Below are positions 33,401-44,900 of a DNA stretch of 55,463 bases, piece after piece. Source of the DNA: Syncephalis plumigaleata (lineage: Eukaryota; Zoopagomycota; Zoopagomycetes; Zoopagales; Piptocephalidaceae). Where the stretch lies: NCBI GenBank assembly GCA_025201365.1, contig JAIXMF010000048.1:1-55463 (forward strand). Reading direction: 5' to 3'. Below the pieces are notes generated by a model. That model saw nothing but the letters and a program-made list of their open reading frames with translations. It made no database searches and was not told the origin of the DNA. How positions within the stretch are numbered: the first letter of the stretch is position 1; each line of letters opens with the position of its first letter. The translations under genes and the position numbers were made by a program.

Positions 33401-33782
33401 CTCCCAGCATAATCTCAACAATCACTTACAACCAGTCGCCTACGCTAGCCGATCCACGTCTAAAGAAGAACGTAACCTGTCGGCCACGGAACTGGAAGCG
33501 ACCGCTGTTATATGGGCGCTCGAACAATTCCGACACTACATCCTCTACAACCCGATCACTGTTCGTACGGACCATCAAGCGCTCCCTTACATCATGAAGA
33601 ACAAGTCCCTCAACCGCAAGTTGGCACGATGGGCCCTAGAACTAAGCGCTTACGATCTTACACTCGAGTACAAGAAAGGAGCTCACAACACTGTCGCTGA
33701 CGCCCTATCACGACCCCCATTCGTTACCCCACACACTTCCGAAACGGAAACCGCCCAAGCTAGCACGAGTTACGCACCGTAA
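30484..33782 (+). pseudogene. gag-pol frame, 3' portion: zinc knuckle, protease, RT, RNase H
   Basis: Begins TSEVPEDKQAHKV in phase with the Gag part. A zinc-knuckle-like motif CPHCDSTDRNHRWNTC (C-x2-C-x7-H-x4-C) is followed by a long acidic linker. The aspartic protease motif is VIIDTGAACSMIGG. Reverse transcriptase blocks are FCIDYRKLNTLTRKDTYPLP, FSSLDLASGYWQLEV, RFKRLPYGLVGSPAFFQRAM and the active site FVYLDDIQVFS. RNase H reads FVIETDASLDGLGAVLSQ, LSATELEATAVIWALEQF and VRTDHQAL, then ADALSRPP. It ends at a stop with no integrase attached. All enzyme motifs are intact, so the body is young; it is called broken only because of the inserted foldback element and missing integrase. Confidence 0.9.
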
Positions 33783-34032
33783 CCGTAGGTAGTATTCGTG
33801 AAGTAATTAAGTACATAAGTAAATCAGTATCGTAGTAAATCAGTGCATAAGTAAATTAGTACCCTCGCGTTAGTATTATCAGTACCTCTCATAAGTAATT
33901 AGTTGAATAACTAATCCACAGTAACTCTCCTTAAGTATTCGTTAAGTATCTCCCTCTACACACGCCCACATTAGTGAAAACCCCACACTCTCCACACATC
34001 ATCGTTTCTATATTCTCCTCGCGATCGCTACA
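33783..34032 (+). other. Non-coding linker after RNase H
   Basis: AT-rich, with repeated AAGTAAATCAGTA/AGTAAATTAGTA motifs and many stops in all frames. It separates the RNase H stop from the integrase relic and probably marks an old internal deletion and rearrangement. Confidence 0.5.
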
Positions 34033-34290
34033 ATGGAAGCATTAACTTACAAGCGCTGTCTGCTCTTCTTAAAAGACGGTGAGGTTCCGTACCCCGACGA
34101 TGAAGAAAAACGACAGACTTTCGTACGTTGTGCTAGACGCTATCGACTATATCAAAACCGCCTATAAAATTAAACGAAAAGACGACGGGAAACATAGATA
34201 TGTCCGGGCGAACAAAGAGAGACTTGTACGGGCGTACCTCAAGGACGCTGAGCGAGTTGGAGGACCAGCTCGATCCTCAGGAGGGGGCTC
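34033..34290 (+). pseudogene. Integrase N-terminal relic, frameshifted and truncated
   Basis: The ATG at 34033 opens MEALTYKRCLLFLKDGEVPY, then PDDEEKRQTFVRCARRYRLY and a stop at 34165-34167. In the +1 frame the text continues YKIKRKDDGKHRYVRANKER then LVRAYLKDA up to the polypurine tract. The pattern (YLxxGxxP, RxxRxYxLxxxxLYK, RVVxxEER) resembles the segment of Ty3-type integrases just before the HHCC zinc finger. The zinc finger, DDE core and any chromodomain are absent. Confidence 0.5.
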
Positions 34291-34823
34291 TGTGACGCCT
34301 CTCACCCATTTCATCGAAGATCATGATGATACTACTAGCTAGTATCATCATCGGCATCACCAGTCACATTATTATTATCTCTATCATTAACTTCAGTATT
34401 CTCATTATCAACACTATCATTAACACTACTAACGTTGCCATATTTATCTTACTCAACATCACCTCCCTCCTACCGATTAAGCGCTTCTTACTCGAGGAGA
34501 AGTCTCTTTTAATACAGAGAACGTAGCAGAGCTACGTTCATGGAGCGGTGTATGTTGCGTATATAAACTAACGACGTTACACATATCAATAAACATGAAT
34601 TGACCTTTCCCTTGACACTTCTGACTATTCGTAACTTGCTTTATTGTTTGAGTTCGTGTAGTTTGTGTCATAAGGTTCTCTCGCACGATCTCGTTCTACG
34701 TAAGACCTCACTCGTCGCTTTGTCCCTTATTTCTATTCTACTTGCGTGAGCGTCTTATACTAATAAGACCTCACCTATCGCTTTATACCTCCCTTTCCAC
34801 CCTCCTAGTGTGAACGTCTTACA
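34291..34823 (+). repeat. 3' LTR
   Basis: 533 bp, apparently base-for-base identical to the 5' LTR. It is preceded by GGAGGGGGCTC (polypurine tract) and followed by the target duplication CATAG. Confidence 0.9.
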
Positions 34824-34868
34824 CATAGACATGCTGAACAATGAAATCATATCAAATGTCAAAATGAT

Positions 34869-34931
34869 AAAAAAAATTCTCCCGTAGGAGTAATCCACTC
34901 AAGATTTACGTGTCATCCTTATGCAGGGGCA

Positions 34932-34962
<31 letters not shown>

Positions 34963-34992
34963 TTCATATGTCACAGGATTCCGAAGAAAACC
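34869..34992 (-). ncRNA. U6 spliceosomal snRNA
   Basis: Read on the minus strand it contains the diagnostic core AATTGGAACGATACAGAGAA, then GATTAGCATTGCCCCTGC and ATAAGGATGACACG. The ACAGAGA box (pairs with the 5' splice site), the AGC triad and the internal stem-loop sequence are intact. The 5' end forms a short hairpin with a TTCG loop (TTC-TTCG-GAA). The 3' end has a second hairpin, CTCC-TACG-GGAG, before a run of eight T residues (34869-34876), the Pol III terminator. No intron is present. The exact 5' end is inferred from the hairpin and TATA distance. Confidence 0.93.
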
Positions 34993-35020
34993 TGGACAAT
35001 TTGTATTTCCTCTTTACTAC

Positions 35021-35028
35021 TATATAAA
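35021..35028 (-). promoter_or_regulatory. Pol III TATA box of U6
   Basis: TTTATATA on the minus strand, about 30 bp upstream of the inferred U6 start, the usual position for a TATA-driven U6 gene. Confidence 0.7.
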
Positions 35029-35212
35029 CCTTACTTTTTTACATAAATGGGATCATGCAATTGTGTAATGTTTCTGTTGACCAATCATTAATTGCAAATG
35101 GTTTTCTTTTGAATTTATCAATTAATCCTCCTTTCACCATTCATTTTATTGACCAGAATAAACATTATCACTCTCGTTTCACACCACGTTGTATTCAGAT
35201 TGTTTTTGCAAT

Positions 35213-36328
35213 ATGAACAGATTCAATAGCAACAACAACAACACCAATAACGGAGATGAGCAACATCTTCGTCAGCAATTACAGCAACTCCAGTTGCAAG
35301 TGCGTACACTGGAGGCACAGCTACAGAATTATGGTGAAAGTAAAGAAAAGACAAGACACGATCCTAGTCGTCACTACGCTCACCACCCCTCTTCGCAACG
35401 ACATTTACTCGATAAACCGCTGGAAGATAGTGAACTGTACGGGAATCCGCAAAGACAGCAGCCTTATTTGTCGGAATCAGAGTATAGACCGCCCTCGAAG
35501 CATCCATTCTTTGATATCAACATCTACTCGAATGGAAAGCAAGCAGCAACAATGGACAAGGATGATGAGGATGATGAGGAGGATGAGGAGGATGAGGTAG
35601 AAGGAGAATGGTGGCGTAGCGATATGGCCGACGTCCACTGGACACGACAATCCATGACACCGCTAATATCCGATGATGGAGAGGAGATATTGCCGACAAA
35701 GCATCAAGCGCAGCCATCGCGAATCATGAACAACAACAACAACAACGGCTATAACAATATGTACAGAAATCAAGATGCTTCCAGTACAATCGATGATAAT
35801 GCATCCTCTTACTCGTACGGGGTCGAGCGTGTACTAACATGGATGGACAATGCGTTAGACGTGTATCATCAACGGCAGAAGCAGCGAGATGTCAATTATA
35901 ATATGCTATCTGAATTTGAAGAAGAGACTAGACGTGTCGACCATCGTAATCCGTCAAATCGATACGCATTTACCGATACAACCTTAGCTTCTAACAGAAG
36001 GCATAGACAGCCAACAACCACATCAGCAACAGCAGTAGCAACTCGTCTACCAGAAGTACGTGTAGATCCATACGGTATAAATGGTACGAATCAGACACAT
36101 CGAGTGCATAAATCTCGCAAGTTGCAAACAAAGGAACGTGAATATGGCATGATGCCCATGGTTGATTCGCTACCGCATTCACAAACACTAAACTTGCGTA
36201 AATCTCTGCCAAATCCATATGAAATGCTAGGCTATCAGCCCTCGAATCAAATGCCGTATGATACAAGGAGGAATCAATATCAATATCAATATCGAGAGCA
36301 AGATCATTATAAACAGACACGGATATAA
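35213..36328 (+). CDS. Asn-rich, disordered protein of unknown function
   Basis: Single exon, about 371 aa, from the ATG at 35213 (MNRFNSNNNNTNNGD). A short predicted coiled coil (HLRQQLQQLQLQVRTLEAQL) lies near the N-terminus. An acidic stretch (KDDEDDEEDEEDEVEGEWW), an Asn run, the more structured phrase VERVLTWMDNALDVYHQRQK and a Tyr/Gln-rich tail (NQYQYQYREQDHYKQ) follow. Pro and Arg are scattered, with no membrane segment or signal peptide. I do not recognise the family. The coiled coil could mediate oligomerisation. The U6 gene is transcribed in the opposite direction, about 220 bp away. Confidence 0.65.
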   Translation: MNRFNSNNNNTNNGDEQHLRQQLQQLQLQVRTLEAQLQNYGESKEKTRHDPSRHYAHHPSSQRHLLDKPLEDSELYGNPQRQQPYLSESEYRPPSKHPFFDINIYSNGKQAATMDKDDEDDEEDEEDEVEGEWWRSDMADVHWTRQSMTPLISDDGEEILPTKHQAQPSRIMNNNNNNGYNNMYRNQDASSTIDDNASSYSYGVERVLTWMDNALDVYHQRQKQRDVNYNMLSEFEEETRRVDHRNPSNRYAFTDTTLASNRRHRQPTTTSATAVATRLPEVRVDPYGINGTNQTHRVHKSRKLQTKEREYGMMPMVDSLPHSQTLNLRKSLPNPYEMLGYQPSNQMPYDTRRNQYQYQYREQDHYKQTRI

Positions 36329-36461
36329 TAGATCAATATCCATACGTATATATCCCTTCTATAAGTACACTGTAATTATACTACTTTATTTAAGCATATT
36401 ATCAACTTGAAATAAACGTACGTCTCGTTGTTGTTGTTGTTGTTGATCAACCATCATTGTA

Positions 36462-37937
36462 TTACTGATATTTGACGATGTGTTCACTATGCTGCTCAAT
36501 TAGCTTCTTGATAATCTGCTCTTCAATCTCAACACCCTGCTCCAATTGCTCTTTAGATAGTCGAATCTCGTGCTTGTTATGCTGATCAACGAGAACGACC
36601 AGCCATTTACGCGAGTTCAACATATTACCGATAACTAGCTGGTGTCCGTAACGATTCAGTGCGTGACGAGCCTTAGGAATCAACATGTTAGGATCGGTCT
36701 CCAGCTAGCGGGTAAGCACTGTTAGTATTTGTCGTGCTTATTGATAACTAAACAGAATACGCTACCTTGAACGAGACGACAAATCCATCGGCTGCCCATT
36801 CTTTAACGAGAGGCTTTAGGAATTTCGGCACTTGGTCCATATGCAACGATAGACCTCCATCGCCCGATTGAATCTTATGTTCTGCCTGTGCAACCCATCA
36901 TACCATACAATGTTCAATTAAACTACACTCTATTGCTACTCGTCTCATCCATCTGTCTTACCATATTCTTGGCCGGAATAAAGAAATCGCTTACTGCTGC
37001 CGCCAAATAGAACAAAGCTTTCTCTTTGAGAACAGACATGATACGAGCGCATGATCGTAGTAGAAACAAATAATCGGTCACAGTAACAAAGTCGATCATG
37101 ATTAGCGTGCCCTCTTCTCTTGCCTACAGTCAACATATATATCATTATTATCTTTATCTTTGCTATTACAAATGTAGAATAAGCAGCATTAGTCATTACC
37201 TTTTGATATTTAGCCAGTACTGCGCTCATCATGTCACGAAATTCATCGCCCACTTTATATATACATAGGTAGATAGGTAGATAGGAAACATTCGATTAGT
37301 TGATGCTATTAGTTGATATTCCATAGAGCAATAATACACCAATATACTTGCCTTTTATATTATTATTTTCATCCAGCGTCATATGATCGAGGAAACAATT
37401 CGTCGTATGCGAATAGTGTCGACTGTAGGGCTGCAAGCTGAATTGACGATGCATGAATATTACCGCGTAGCCCTGCTCTAATAGATATGTATATACACGC
37501 ACATCAAGCATCGATTAGAGTTAAGCAATCGTAACTATATGATAAAATAACTCGTCATCATTACTACTGCTACTGCTTATGCTTATTCGTCTACACTAAA
37601 GGATATTCAGCTGAAGTGGCACCACGTGTACCGGCACTAAAGTTATCCATAAACCGTACGGTATTCACTTCCAATGGCACGGTGGTACCGCCACTCTATA
37701 AGTATCTCAATCGTCAATATATATAATCATATCATAGTTGTAATACAACTGGCCACTACTCACCGTTACAAGAGCCACCCGTCGACCTGTGCCCAAATGT
37801 TGTTGTACAAACGCTTCGACACTCGCTTCATGCGCGGCTAGGTTACGTGGTGCCGGATTCTCTTCAAAGTAAGTGGTTGGGTTTACCGGTTCTTCCGGCT
37901 TATAATCCCGAATGGCAACAGATTGCGGCAGTGACAT
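36462..37937 (-). CDS. CAB2: Phosphopantothenate-cysteine ligase (PPCS/CAB2)
   Basis: Second step of coenzyme A synthesis: joins cysteine to 4'-phosphopantothenate using a nucleotide triphosphate. Exons read [28 protein letters not shown] then [20 protein letters not shown] and [48 protein letters not shown] and [20 protein letters not shown] follow. Next come [20 protein letters not shown] and [20 protein letters not shown]. The C-terminus is [20 protein letters not shown] then [16 protein letters not shown]. VRFxDNFSxGxRGA and AAAVSDFxxP are family signatures. Eukaryote-type length without a fused decarboxylase. Confidence 0.92.
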
Positions 37938-38411
37938 GATAACCGTTATAATTATTAGCTACTAGTTATATCGGGCAAGATATTCCTGGTTGATGACGTA
38001 GGATATTGTATTGATATGCGAAGGAACGAAAGGAAAGGGCAGACGTCGTGTATACAAGAGCGTATACTTGCAAACAAAAGAGAAACAAGGGCCTCATCAT
38101 TTCTCTTCTGATTCATAAATTGACCTGCTCATATCGATCGTACGAGTCTCGTGGGATCATTCATTGGTCGTGAAGTAACACGAATATTGCCCTAGTTTAT
38201 TGATTATCCCTAGTGTTACCGCTATCATCGTCATTATCACCGATGATAGCAACAAATGAAACAAGTAGACAAACTAGCTGGTTTTATTAGAATAGATGCA
38301 GTTATGTATATTGTGAGAGTGAGGTAGCCTAAAATGGCACTATTGTTTACAAGTGTAATCACAATAAAAGTAATAGTATAACATTTTCATTAATAAGAAT
38401 TGATCATATGA
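37938..38411. other. Intergenic, no gene seen
   Basis: Gap between the PPCS start and the 3' end of the membrane protein gene. An imperfect inverted repeat (CTATCATCG...CGATGATAG) lies at about 38221-38250. Otherwise nothing was recognised. Confidence 0.35.
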
Positions 38412-40026
38412 TTAGCTAGACGATGCTGGAGCCGTTAATACTAGACTGTCATCGGCATGCCATCGTGTTACCGTATAAATAGTCGGTGGATAGCTGATAG
38501 TATGGTTGTTGGCATCATAATTACTACGTGATGCATCATCAATGAAAGACTTGTCATTTGACATGGCATCTCTCGATTGTATCGGCTTGCTAGTCGTGCT
38601 TTCACTTATATATAAACTATGCCATAACAAGCTACCATTGCTTATTGTGTCATCACCGTGCAAGTTGCTTTGAGTCTGTGTCGTTCGATTATTCGATCGA
38701 TTGGAACTGGTCGATGCAGCACGTAGCGCACTACTAAGCGTGAGTGTCTTTTGACATACTCGATCCCGTGAACTTTGAAAAGCTATCACGTAGACACCAA
38801 TCGATATACTTGGAAATATAACAATATGATGCACGATAATCACAATGTAATGAAGCCATGGAATAGTGGCAATTTGACGTAATAGCAAGTAACTGGGAAG
38901 CGTGATAAACGCGGTAAGTATGGAGTATATCAAAATGAGTAGAAATAAACTACGGAAATAGTAGGTGGCGTGTAATTCCTCCTTGGTCAATGGCGACTTG
39001 TGTCCCGATGGTTGTGCGTGATTCGATAGAATCTTATAAAAACCATGCGAGTAATAGCTCGTAATGACCACGATAATAGTGGCCATCGTAGTGACAAACA
39101 ATGAAATAGTAATAATGGCATTAGTCATGTTAACGGAATCGTAATGATCAACAGCGATACCGAGCCACAAGGCTAGCGATAGTAAAACGATCATAATGAA
39201 TAGATTGAACCATATCATAATGTGGTATAGTATTCGTGGCTTGGGTACACGAAGTAACAGCGAGTGCTGCAATCGAGAACACTTGACGAGTCCTTTGAGT
39301 GTTGTCCGCCACACGAATACGGATGGAATGTGGACAATTGAACTGGCTATAAACACGACCAAAGAAACGGTAATCGACATCATATCAATTGAGACTAGAA
39401 TGTTGCGCACCACTTGTAGATGCCACCAATCGAACACACTTGTTATATAGAGCAGAAGCTGAATCGACGGATGAGGCAGTAAACAAATGATGAGGCCATC
39501 CAATGGTCTTGGCATAGGATAGCCATCTACTCGATGCCATAATCCGTTGTATAGACGATGACGAATACGATAGCAGAGGGTGAAAACACCAAGTGCCACT
39601 CCTATACCATGTAGGACACAGCTGAAGGAAAAGATAATCAGTAGGTTGGCATCATAGATGCATGTCTCTTTATTGGCCACTTCATCATAGGTACACTCGT
39701 AGACGTGAAGTGCAAGATTGTAATTAACAATGGTCATAATGTTCGTACAGCGATAGTGATAGAATGAGCACAGATACTAGGTAATAAGAATAAAGGAAAC
39801 TAGGACAGTAGCTTAAAAGAGGGGACACGCACTTGTTTGGAAGGTATAATAGACGATAGACGGTAATCGTAACGGTAAATGACATATAATAAAAGGTACT
39901 CTCTTGACCATATATACGTATACATAATGAACAACCGGTTATATAAATAAAAGTCATAGTATTACAGAATAGGCGGTGTAATGTCGTGTTACCATTCGGA
40001 TTGCCTTGTGCAGTAATGAATAGCAT
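38412..40026 (-). CDS. Multi-pass membrane protein, GPCR-like, family unknown
   Basis: The 5' exon carries three hydrophobic segments (including CNTMTFIYITGCSLCIRIYG and YYMSFTVTITVYRLLYLP). It splices to a long exon with about six more (LLIIFSFSCVLHGIGVALGV, SITVSLVVFIASSIVHI, LFIMIVLLSLALWLGIAV, IITISLFVTTMATIIVVITS, FLLILIYSILTAFITLPSYL, IVIIVHHIVIFPSISIGVYV). A long Ser/Asn-rich C-terminal tail follows. The layout suits a receptor or transporter with a cytoplasmic regulatory tail. I do not recognise the family. The 5' end is uncertain: the frame is open upstream of the ATG at 40026 (VDDYECTWTFISI) up to the BCD1 stop, so an extra exon or different start may exist. The donor is either GTGTCC (phase-consistent) or GTGCGT (better consensus). 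Confidence 0.6.
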
Positions 40027-40106
40027 GATTGAAATAAATGTCCATGTGCATTCATAGTCGTCCACGTTGCGACAAATTACTACTAGAAACAGAACACTAG
40101 TCCCTT

Positions 40107-41503
40107 CTAGGATGTGATTACACTCGTTTTCTGTCGTTTACTCGGTGGCCATAGCGTAGTTTCATCAGATGATGTAGATTGCTCTGTTGTATTAGCTGCT
40201 TCCTCCTCCTCTTCCTCTTCTTGTTCTTCTTGTTCTTCTTCTTCGTCTGTATCCGAATAGGCCACAAGACTATGTAGGTTACCCAAGGAACAAGTAATTG
40301 CTGCATTTCCGTCGTGTAATTCTGGTTCCGGATCCTTCATTCCACTCGTGGTATTGCTGTCACCTTCATCATTTGAATCCGGTTCTTGTACCTCGAATGT
40401 TCTCACCAATTCTTTGTCATTCTCATCGCACGGATCACCATCATCATCGTTAGTAGTAGTAGTAGTAGTAGTAGTACTGTTGTCTAACAATGGCGTGCTA
40501 GTTTGACATTGTTCATTGTTCCCAGTATTAGTTTCGCAAGTTGTATTCATATGCTCATCTTGCTGTTTATCTATCGAGTAAGGGCATGCTACCAATTGCC
40601 AATGTTCAGGTATCACATGATCATTATAAGCAACAATAATGGTCGGATATTCTATGATGGTCTTGGCTTGTAACGCCATATACAATGGCATATCACGTAA
40701 TAAGTCATAATAAACAGGTGCATTTGCCGGTGAATCTATACGACGTAATAGAATATGCGCTATAGTCTGACTAGCTGATGATGATGATGATGATGATGTA
40801 GTATCGGTGGAATGGTTGCCTTTCAGCCTCTTACATGCATTCTGTATGATATCATCAAGCAATAATGTATCGGCCATTCTATTATTATTCATATAAGCAT
40901 TCATTCTAGTGCATCCTAGTAGTAATAGCATACCTGTGTAGTAATACAGTTTGAGCATCCTTATTTACACCAAATGCCACTTGAACTGTCCATAGCATAT
41001 GTTTCTGCTTGCCATCCCAACTTGTACGATTCTCTTGTTGACGCTGCATTCCAGTGGCTAGATTACGTACGGTAACTTGACATCGATTAAATGCCCATTT
41101 AGCAATACGTTCACCTCTACTCAAATGTGCTCGGTGATGATGCTGATGACGATGCTGATGTAAAGATCCATTACTATCATTGCCATTACGAGTGGTATTC
41201 ATTCTTTCCGCATTGATTTTCTTCTCTACTCCTTCTTCTAGAAATTGAATATCTATGATATTGATTTAGTGATACGAGCAATTTACAGTTTAACTAGATT
41301 AACTCACCACTTGTCAATTGATTAATGCCGAATTCCTTCATTGGCACATAGCTAGTGCGATCTCGTTTACCAGAACAGCCTGTTTGGCTTTTATGCGTTT
41401 GAACACATGAAAGTGAACAGGTACGCGTTTCACAACGAGGACATCGATACTTTGCGATAGCTGTATGACAACTAGCGCATAGATTCGTATGTTCATCAGC
41501 CAT
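40107..41503 (-). CDS. BCD1: Box C/D snoRNA assembly protein BCD1 (ZNHIT6)
   Basis: Essential for box C/D snoRNP biogenesis. The first exon is a zf-HIT finger: LCASCHTAIAKYRCPRCETR then TCSLSCVQTHKSQTGC, with the eight metal ligands visible. KRDRTSYVPMKEFGINQLTS follows. The second exon reads FLEEGVEKKINAER, then a His/Asn-rich insert, GERIAKWAFNRCQVTVRNLA and KQKHMLWTVQVAFG. The third exon starts NNRMADTLLLDDIIQNACKR and continues with LRDMPLYMALQAKTIIEYPT and IIVAYNDHV. The C-terminus is long and acidic with Thr and Glu runs (GTA and TTC triplet repeats in the DNA). The start at 41503 is the methionine directly before the finger. The finger plus the FLEEG and CRIxxYPT-like blocks identify BCD1. 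Confidence 0.85.
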
Positions 41504-41955
41504 TCTAATTACTAGCACAGGAATCTAGAAAATAAAATAAAAAAGAAGAAAAATAAAAAACCTCATGTTTGCAATAAATCTGACATCATTAATGTAATCA
41601 TTGTTTGTTCATACACACATCATATCATCTATTCTACCACCAAACTATTTTTTATTGTATATGTATATGTATATGTATATGTAGATATGTTGTATTGTAT
41701 GCGTAACTTATTTAACCGACGATGCTTCCCATGTATTGCACCTGCTACACAAGATGAATACGTAGGGGTAGATAAAATAAGCTGAATGAACTATCCAAGT
41801 AATCCAGCCCATTTATAAACCTAATAATAATAGTAATAATAGTAATAAACATGGACTGTCCTCTTTATAACTCGTATAGCAAGTGCAAATAGAGCAACGT
41901 TTAGCAAAAATGAAAGATAATAATAATAAAATAAGAATGAACGTGGTAGTCGATA
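41504..41955. other. Intergenic with small microsatellite
   Basis: Contains a GTATAT repeat at about 41656-41685 and AT-rich DNA. It holds the BCD1 promoter and the 3' flank of BCAS3. Confidence 0.4.
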
Positions 41956-44900
41956 TTAATCGTCAAACCAGCGTATACTACTCAAGAGACGACTGCCTGA
42001 TGTGCTCGGTGACTGACTCAACTGATTGTTCGACTTGCTCAAGATGTCCTGATGATTATTAGAACCATCATTAGGGTTATCCTCATCACTTAGGGATATC
42101 TCTCGTACATCATCCATGAGCATGTTGATAGAGACATCCGAGGTTGTAGGCTGACTATTGCTACTCATGAACGACGACGATGAGATGGCATCTCCACCGC
42201 CATTGACAATGACGTGTGGTGAACGTGTCGACTGTCGGAGACTATGAATAGAACCGCCTCGCGAGTTAACCGGTGGAATGCGTAGATGGCCTGCATCCTG
42301 CCAGTCGTCAGTAGGAGTGGCAACATCACCAGTCGCTACTAGTTCAGCGGATACTACGCCAGAACCATATGAATGATCTACAGTATTCTCATGATCATGA
42401 CGATAAGACTCGCGATCATGATTCATGACTTGTCCCGAGTAATCATGCTCGTATAGATCGAATTCATCCAGTGTATCGTGATCCAAATCCTCTGGTGTAA
42501 GTAATGGACTTCTATGACGATGTCGTAATAATGGACTCTGCTTACGTAGCATGTCCACGATTTCTTCGTCATTTTCATCGTGTTGTTGCATCAATGCCGA
42601 CGGGGAATGTCGTTGAGATCGTGCAAATGGATCGGATCCACGATTGTTATGTGTATCGAGTAGTTCCTTCGAAGCTGGCGACAAATCCATATCAGATTGC
42701 ATCGCTTTCCTAATACACTCTTCTAGATTGGTGCCAGATGCTTCTTGACCAGCATTCTCTGCTCGAGCCCTATTAATAACACGATATACGATTAGTATAA
42801 GATACACTACTAATAATGTTAATATAGACAATTACCATCCATAAGGTGTTGGTAGCGGATGATTAACATCGACCGGTTTAGTGGCAAGCAAGTCACCACC
42901 ATCACCGCGTGCACTAGGATCAAACACTTGGAATTGGAATCCTGGTTGATTCCAAAGTAAACGAGCATAATTGGGCGGGTAAGTGACTATCTCTGCGTGA
43001 GCAAGCCATCTAATTAATCAATTGTTAATATCCATATCAATATAATTAACTAATAAACGAGCTTACTTGTTCTCATTAATGAATGTCGATGAATCACTTT
43101 TAGTTGCTGGTGCACTAGATGCTACTTCCGTCTTTGTCTCCATCGTATTCATCGTTGTTGTCGTATCAACTGCGGCAGTAGTGTGCGATGCAGTTTGATT
43201 GGCCTTGGATCGACGTTTCGCTTTCTTTCCAGTTGTCTTGTTGTTCTTGTGCGTTGTCTTTGTGGGAGACATTGATTCAGCACTTGTAACATTATCAGTA
43301 ACAGTAGTAGCTGTAGTAGTTGTAGATTCACCACTAGATTGATCTATCTCTTGATTGTCGTTGTTGCTATTGCCGCTGTCATTGCTGCTTGGTGATGCTA
43401 CTCGATCTGTATGTTCATCGTCGTCATCTTCACTTGAACTACCTTTACCAGATTCAGACGATGCTATTGATTCAGTGAATTGAATAGGTTGCATCACAGT
43501 ATCCCAATCATCACCGCGTAGCAACTTCCATTCAGCCACATCATCTGCCTCCATTGCTAATTCCGTTGTCTTGACTCGCTTCAATCGATGCATAGTCAGT
43601 AGACCTGCTCCATTGATAATGAACACGGCTTGATCGCGTTCCGATCCGAAATGAGCAAATCTGGCCGCCAATGGTGGTGGTGGTGTATGAGTACTGCCAT
43701 CACCTTCTGTTACCATTTGTCCGCCTAATGCACTATTGGCCCACACGGATGTAACGTCGAACATTGGAATACCATTACCGCCCGTGTGCGGTGTTCGATG
43801 TCCACCATTGGGATAGCTTGTACTGGGAGTGACCGGTCCCGAGTAGAGTGCATCCGATAAATCGTCAGTCTCCATGTCTTCATCTAACTTCTGACGAATC
43901 CTCACTACCGGTGGCCATGCTCTATCGGTGAGTGCTGCACGCTTAGACCAGCTACCACCGCTGTGATACGAGACACCATGTCGACCAACGTTAGATTGTT
44001 GCGCTTCAACGGATGGTAAACGGAAGACATGCGTTGTGCCATGGCCCGTGCTTACTGCAAGCCAGCGTGACTCATAATCAAACACCAGATCATTGATAGT
44101 GGCATGTGTGTAGCCACGCGATAAAGTGAATAAAAGCGAGGCACGTCCCTGGGCCACCGAATGAACACGGAACGTGTCACCACGCGATGACACGGTAACT
44201 AAGCGGAATCCGGATGGATCGAATACGAGTGCTGAGCATGGATGTTCATGAGCACGGAAATGAACAATCGGCTTAATGGTGGATGCAATGCTGGAGGTGC
44301 CATCAACATCATCCGCATCATTGATCGCTTCCGCTAGTTTCTGTTCAAACTGATCGGTTAACGGCTCAGTATCGAGTACGGTTGGCGGGGTTGACGTGTC
44401 GGACTCGTTCACGAATACACTCTGCATGGCACGTAACTTCTCCGATACTAGATCACGCACCATAATCTACATTAATGTTATGATAGGCTAATTAGCATCA
44501 TTATAATGAGATATCCATTTCCTCATTATCCTATACGTACCACACCGCCTATTTCTCGAGCACTGGATGATCGTCTACTTCGTTGACGTGACGTTGCCGT
44601 TAAATGTCCCGGCGATGAGGGTTCATTAGTGTTGACGCGCGATGCCAAATAATCAGACATGGCTTTATAGCCTAGACTACCCAATGATTTGACTCCTTGC
44701 ACTACTTCTCGCGCCACCTTCTCCATTGTCGATGCATCTTCGGTGTCGGTAGCACGCGTTACACCAGCAAATGCCGGTGGTGGTGGTGTAGTGCACGCAT
44801 AAGCAATCCAGCGTGATCCCAATGAGAATACCGGTATCGGATGCTCCTCAGTGATTAACACGTCGCTAAATGTCGCAATAGTGGAGAGATCGTGATTTGA

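Larger units (their letters stand above)
27134..34823 (+). mobile_element. Ty3/gypsy-type LTR retrotransposon, integrase-deleted, with nested insertion
   Basis: Bounded by two 533-bp LTRs beginning TGTGACGCC and ending CGTCTTACA, with a 5-bp target duplication CATAG on each side. The order gag, zinc knuckle, protease, reverse transcriptase, RNase H is that of Ty3/gypsy. After RNase H there is only a short relic of the integrase N-terminus before a GGAGGGGG polypurine tract at 34280-34287 and the 3' LTR. A foldback element occupies 28853-30481. Identical LTRs imply recent insertion, yet this copy cannot be autonomous, so integrase must have come from elsewhere. Confidence 0.9.

Noticed and set aside
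35189-35212. Eight-residue upstream extension of the Asn-rich protein
   Set aside because: It begins at TTG; the first ATG is at 35213.
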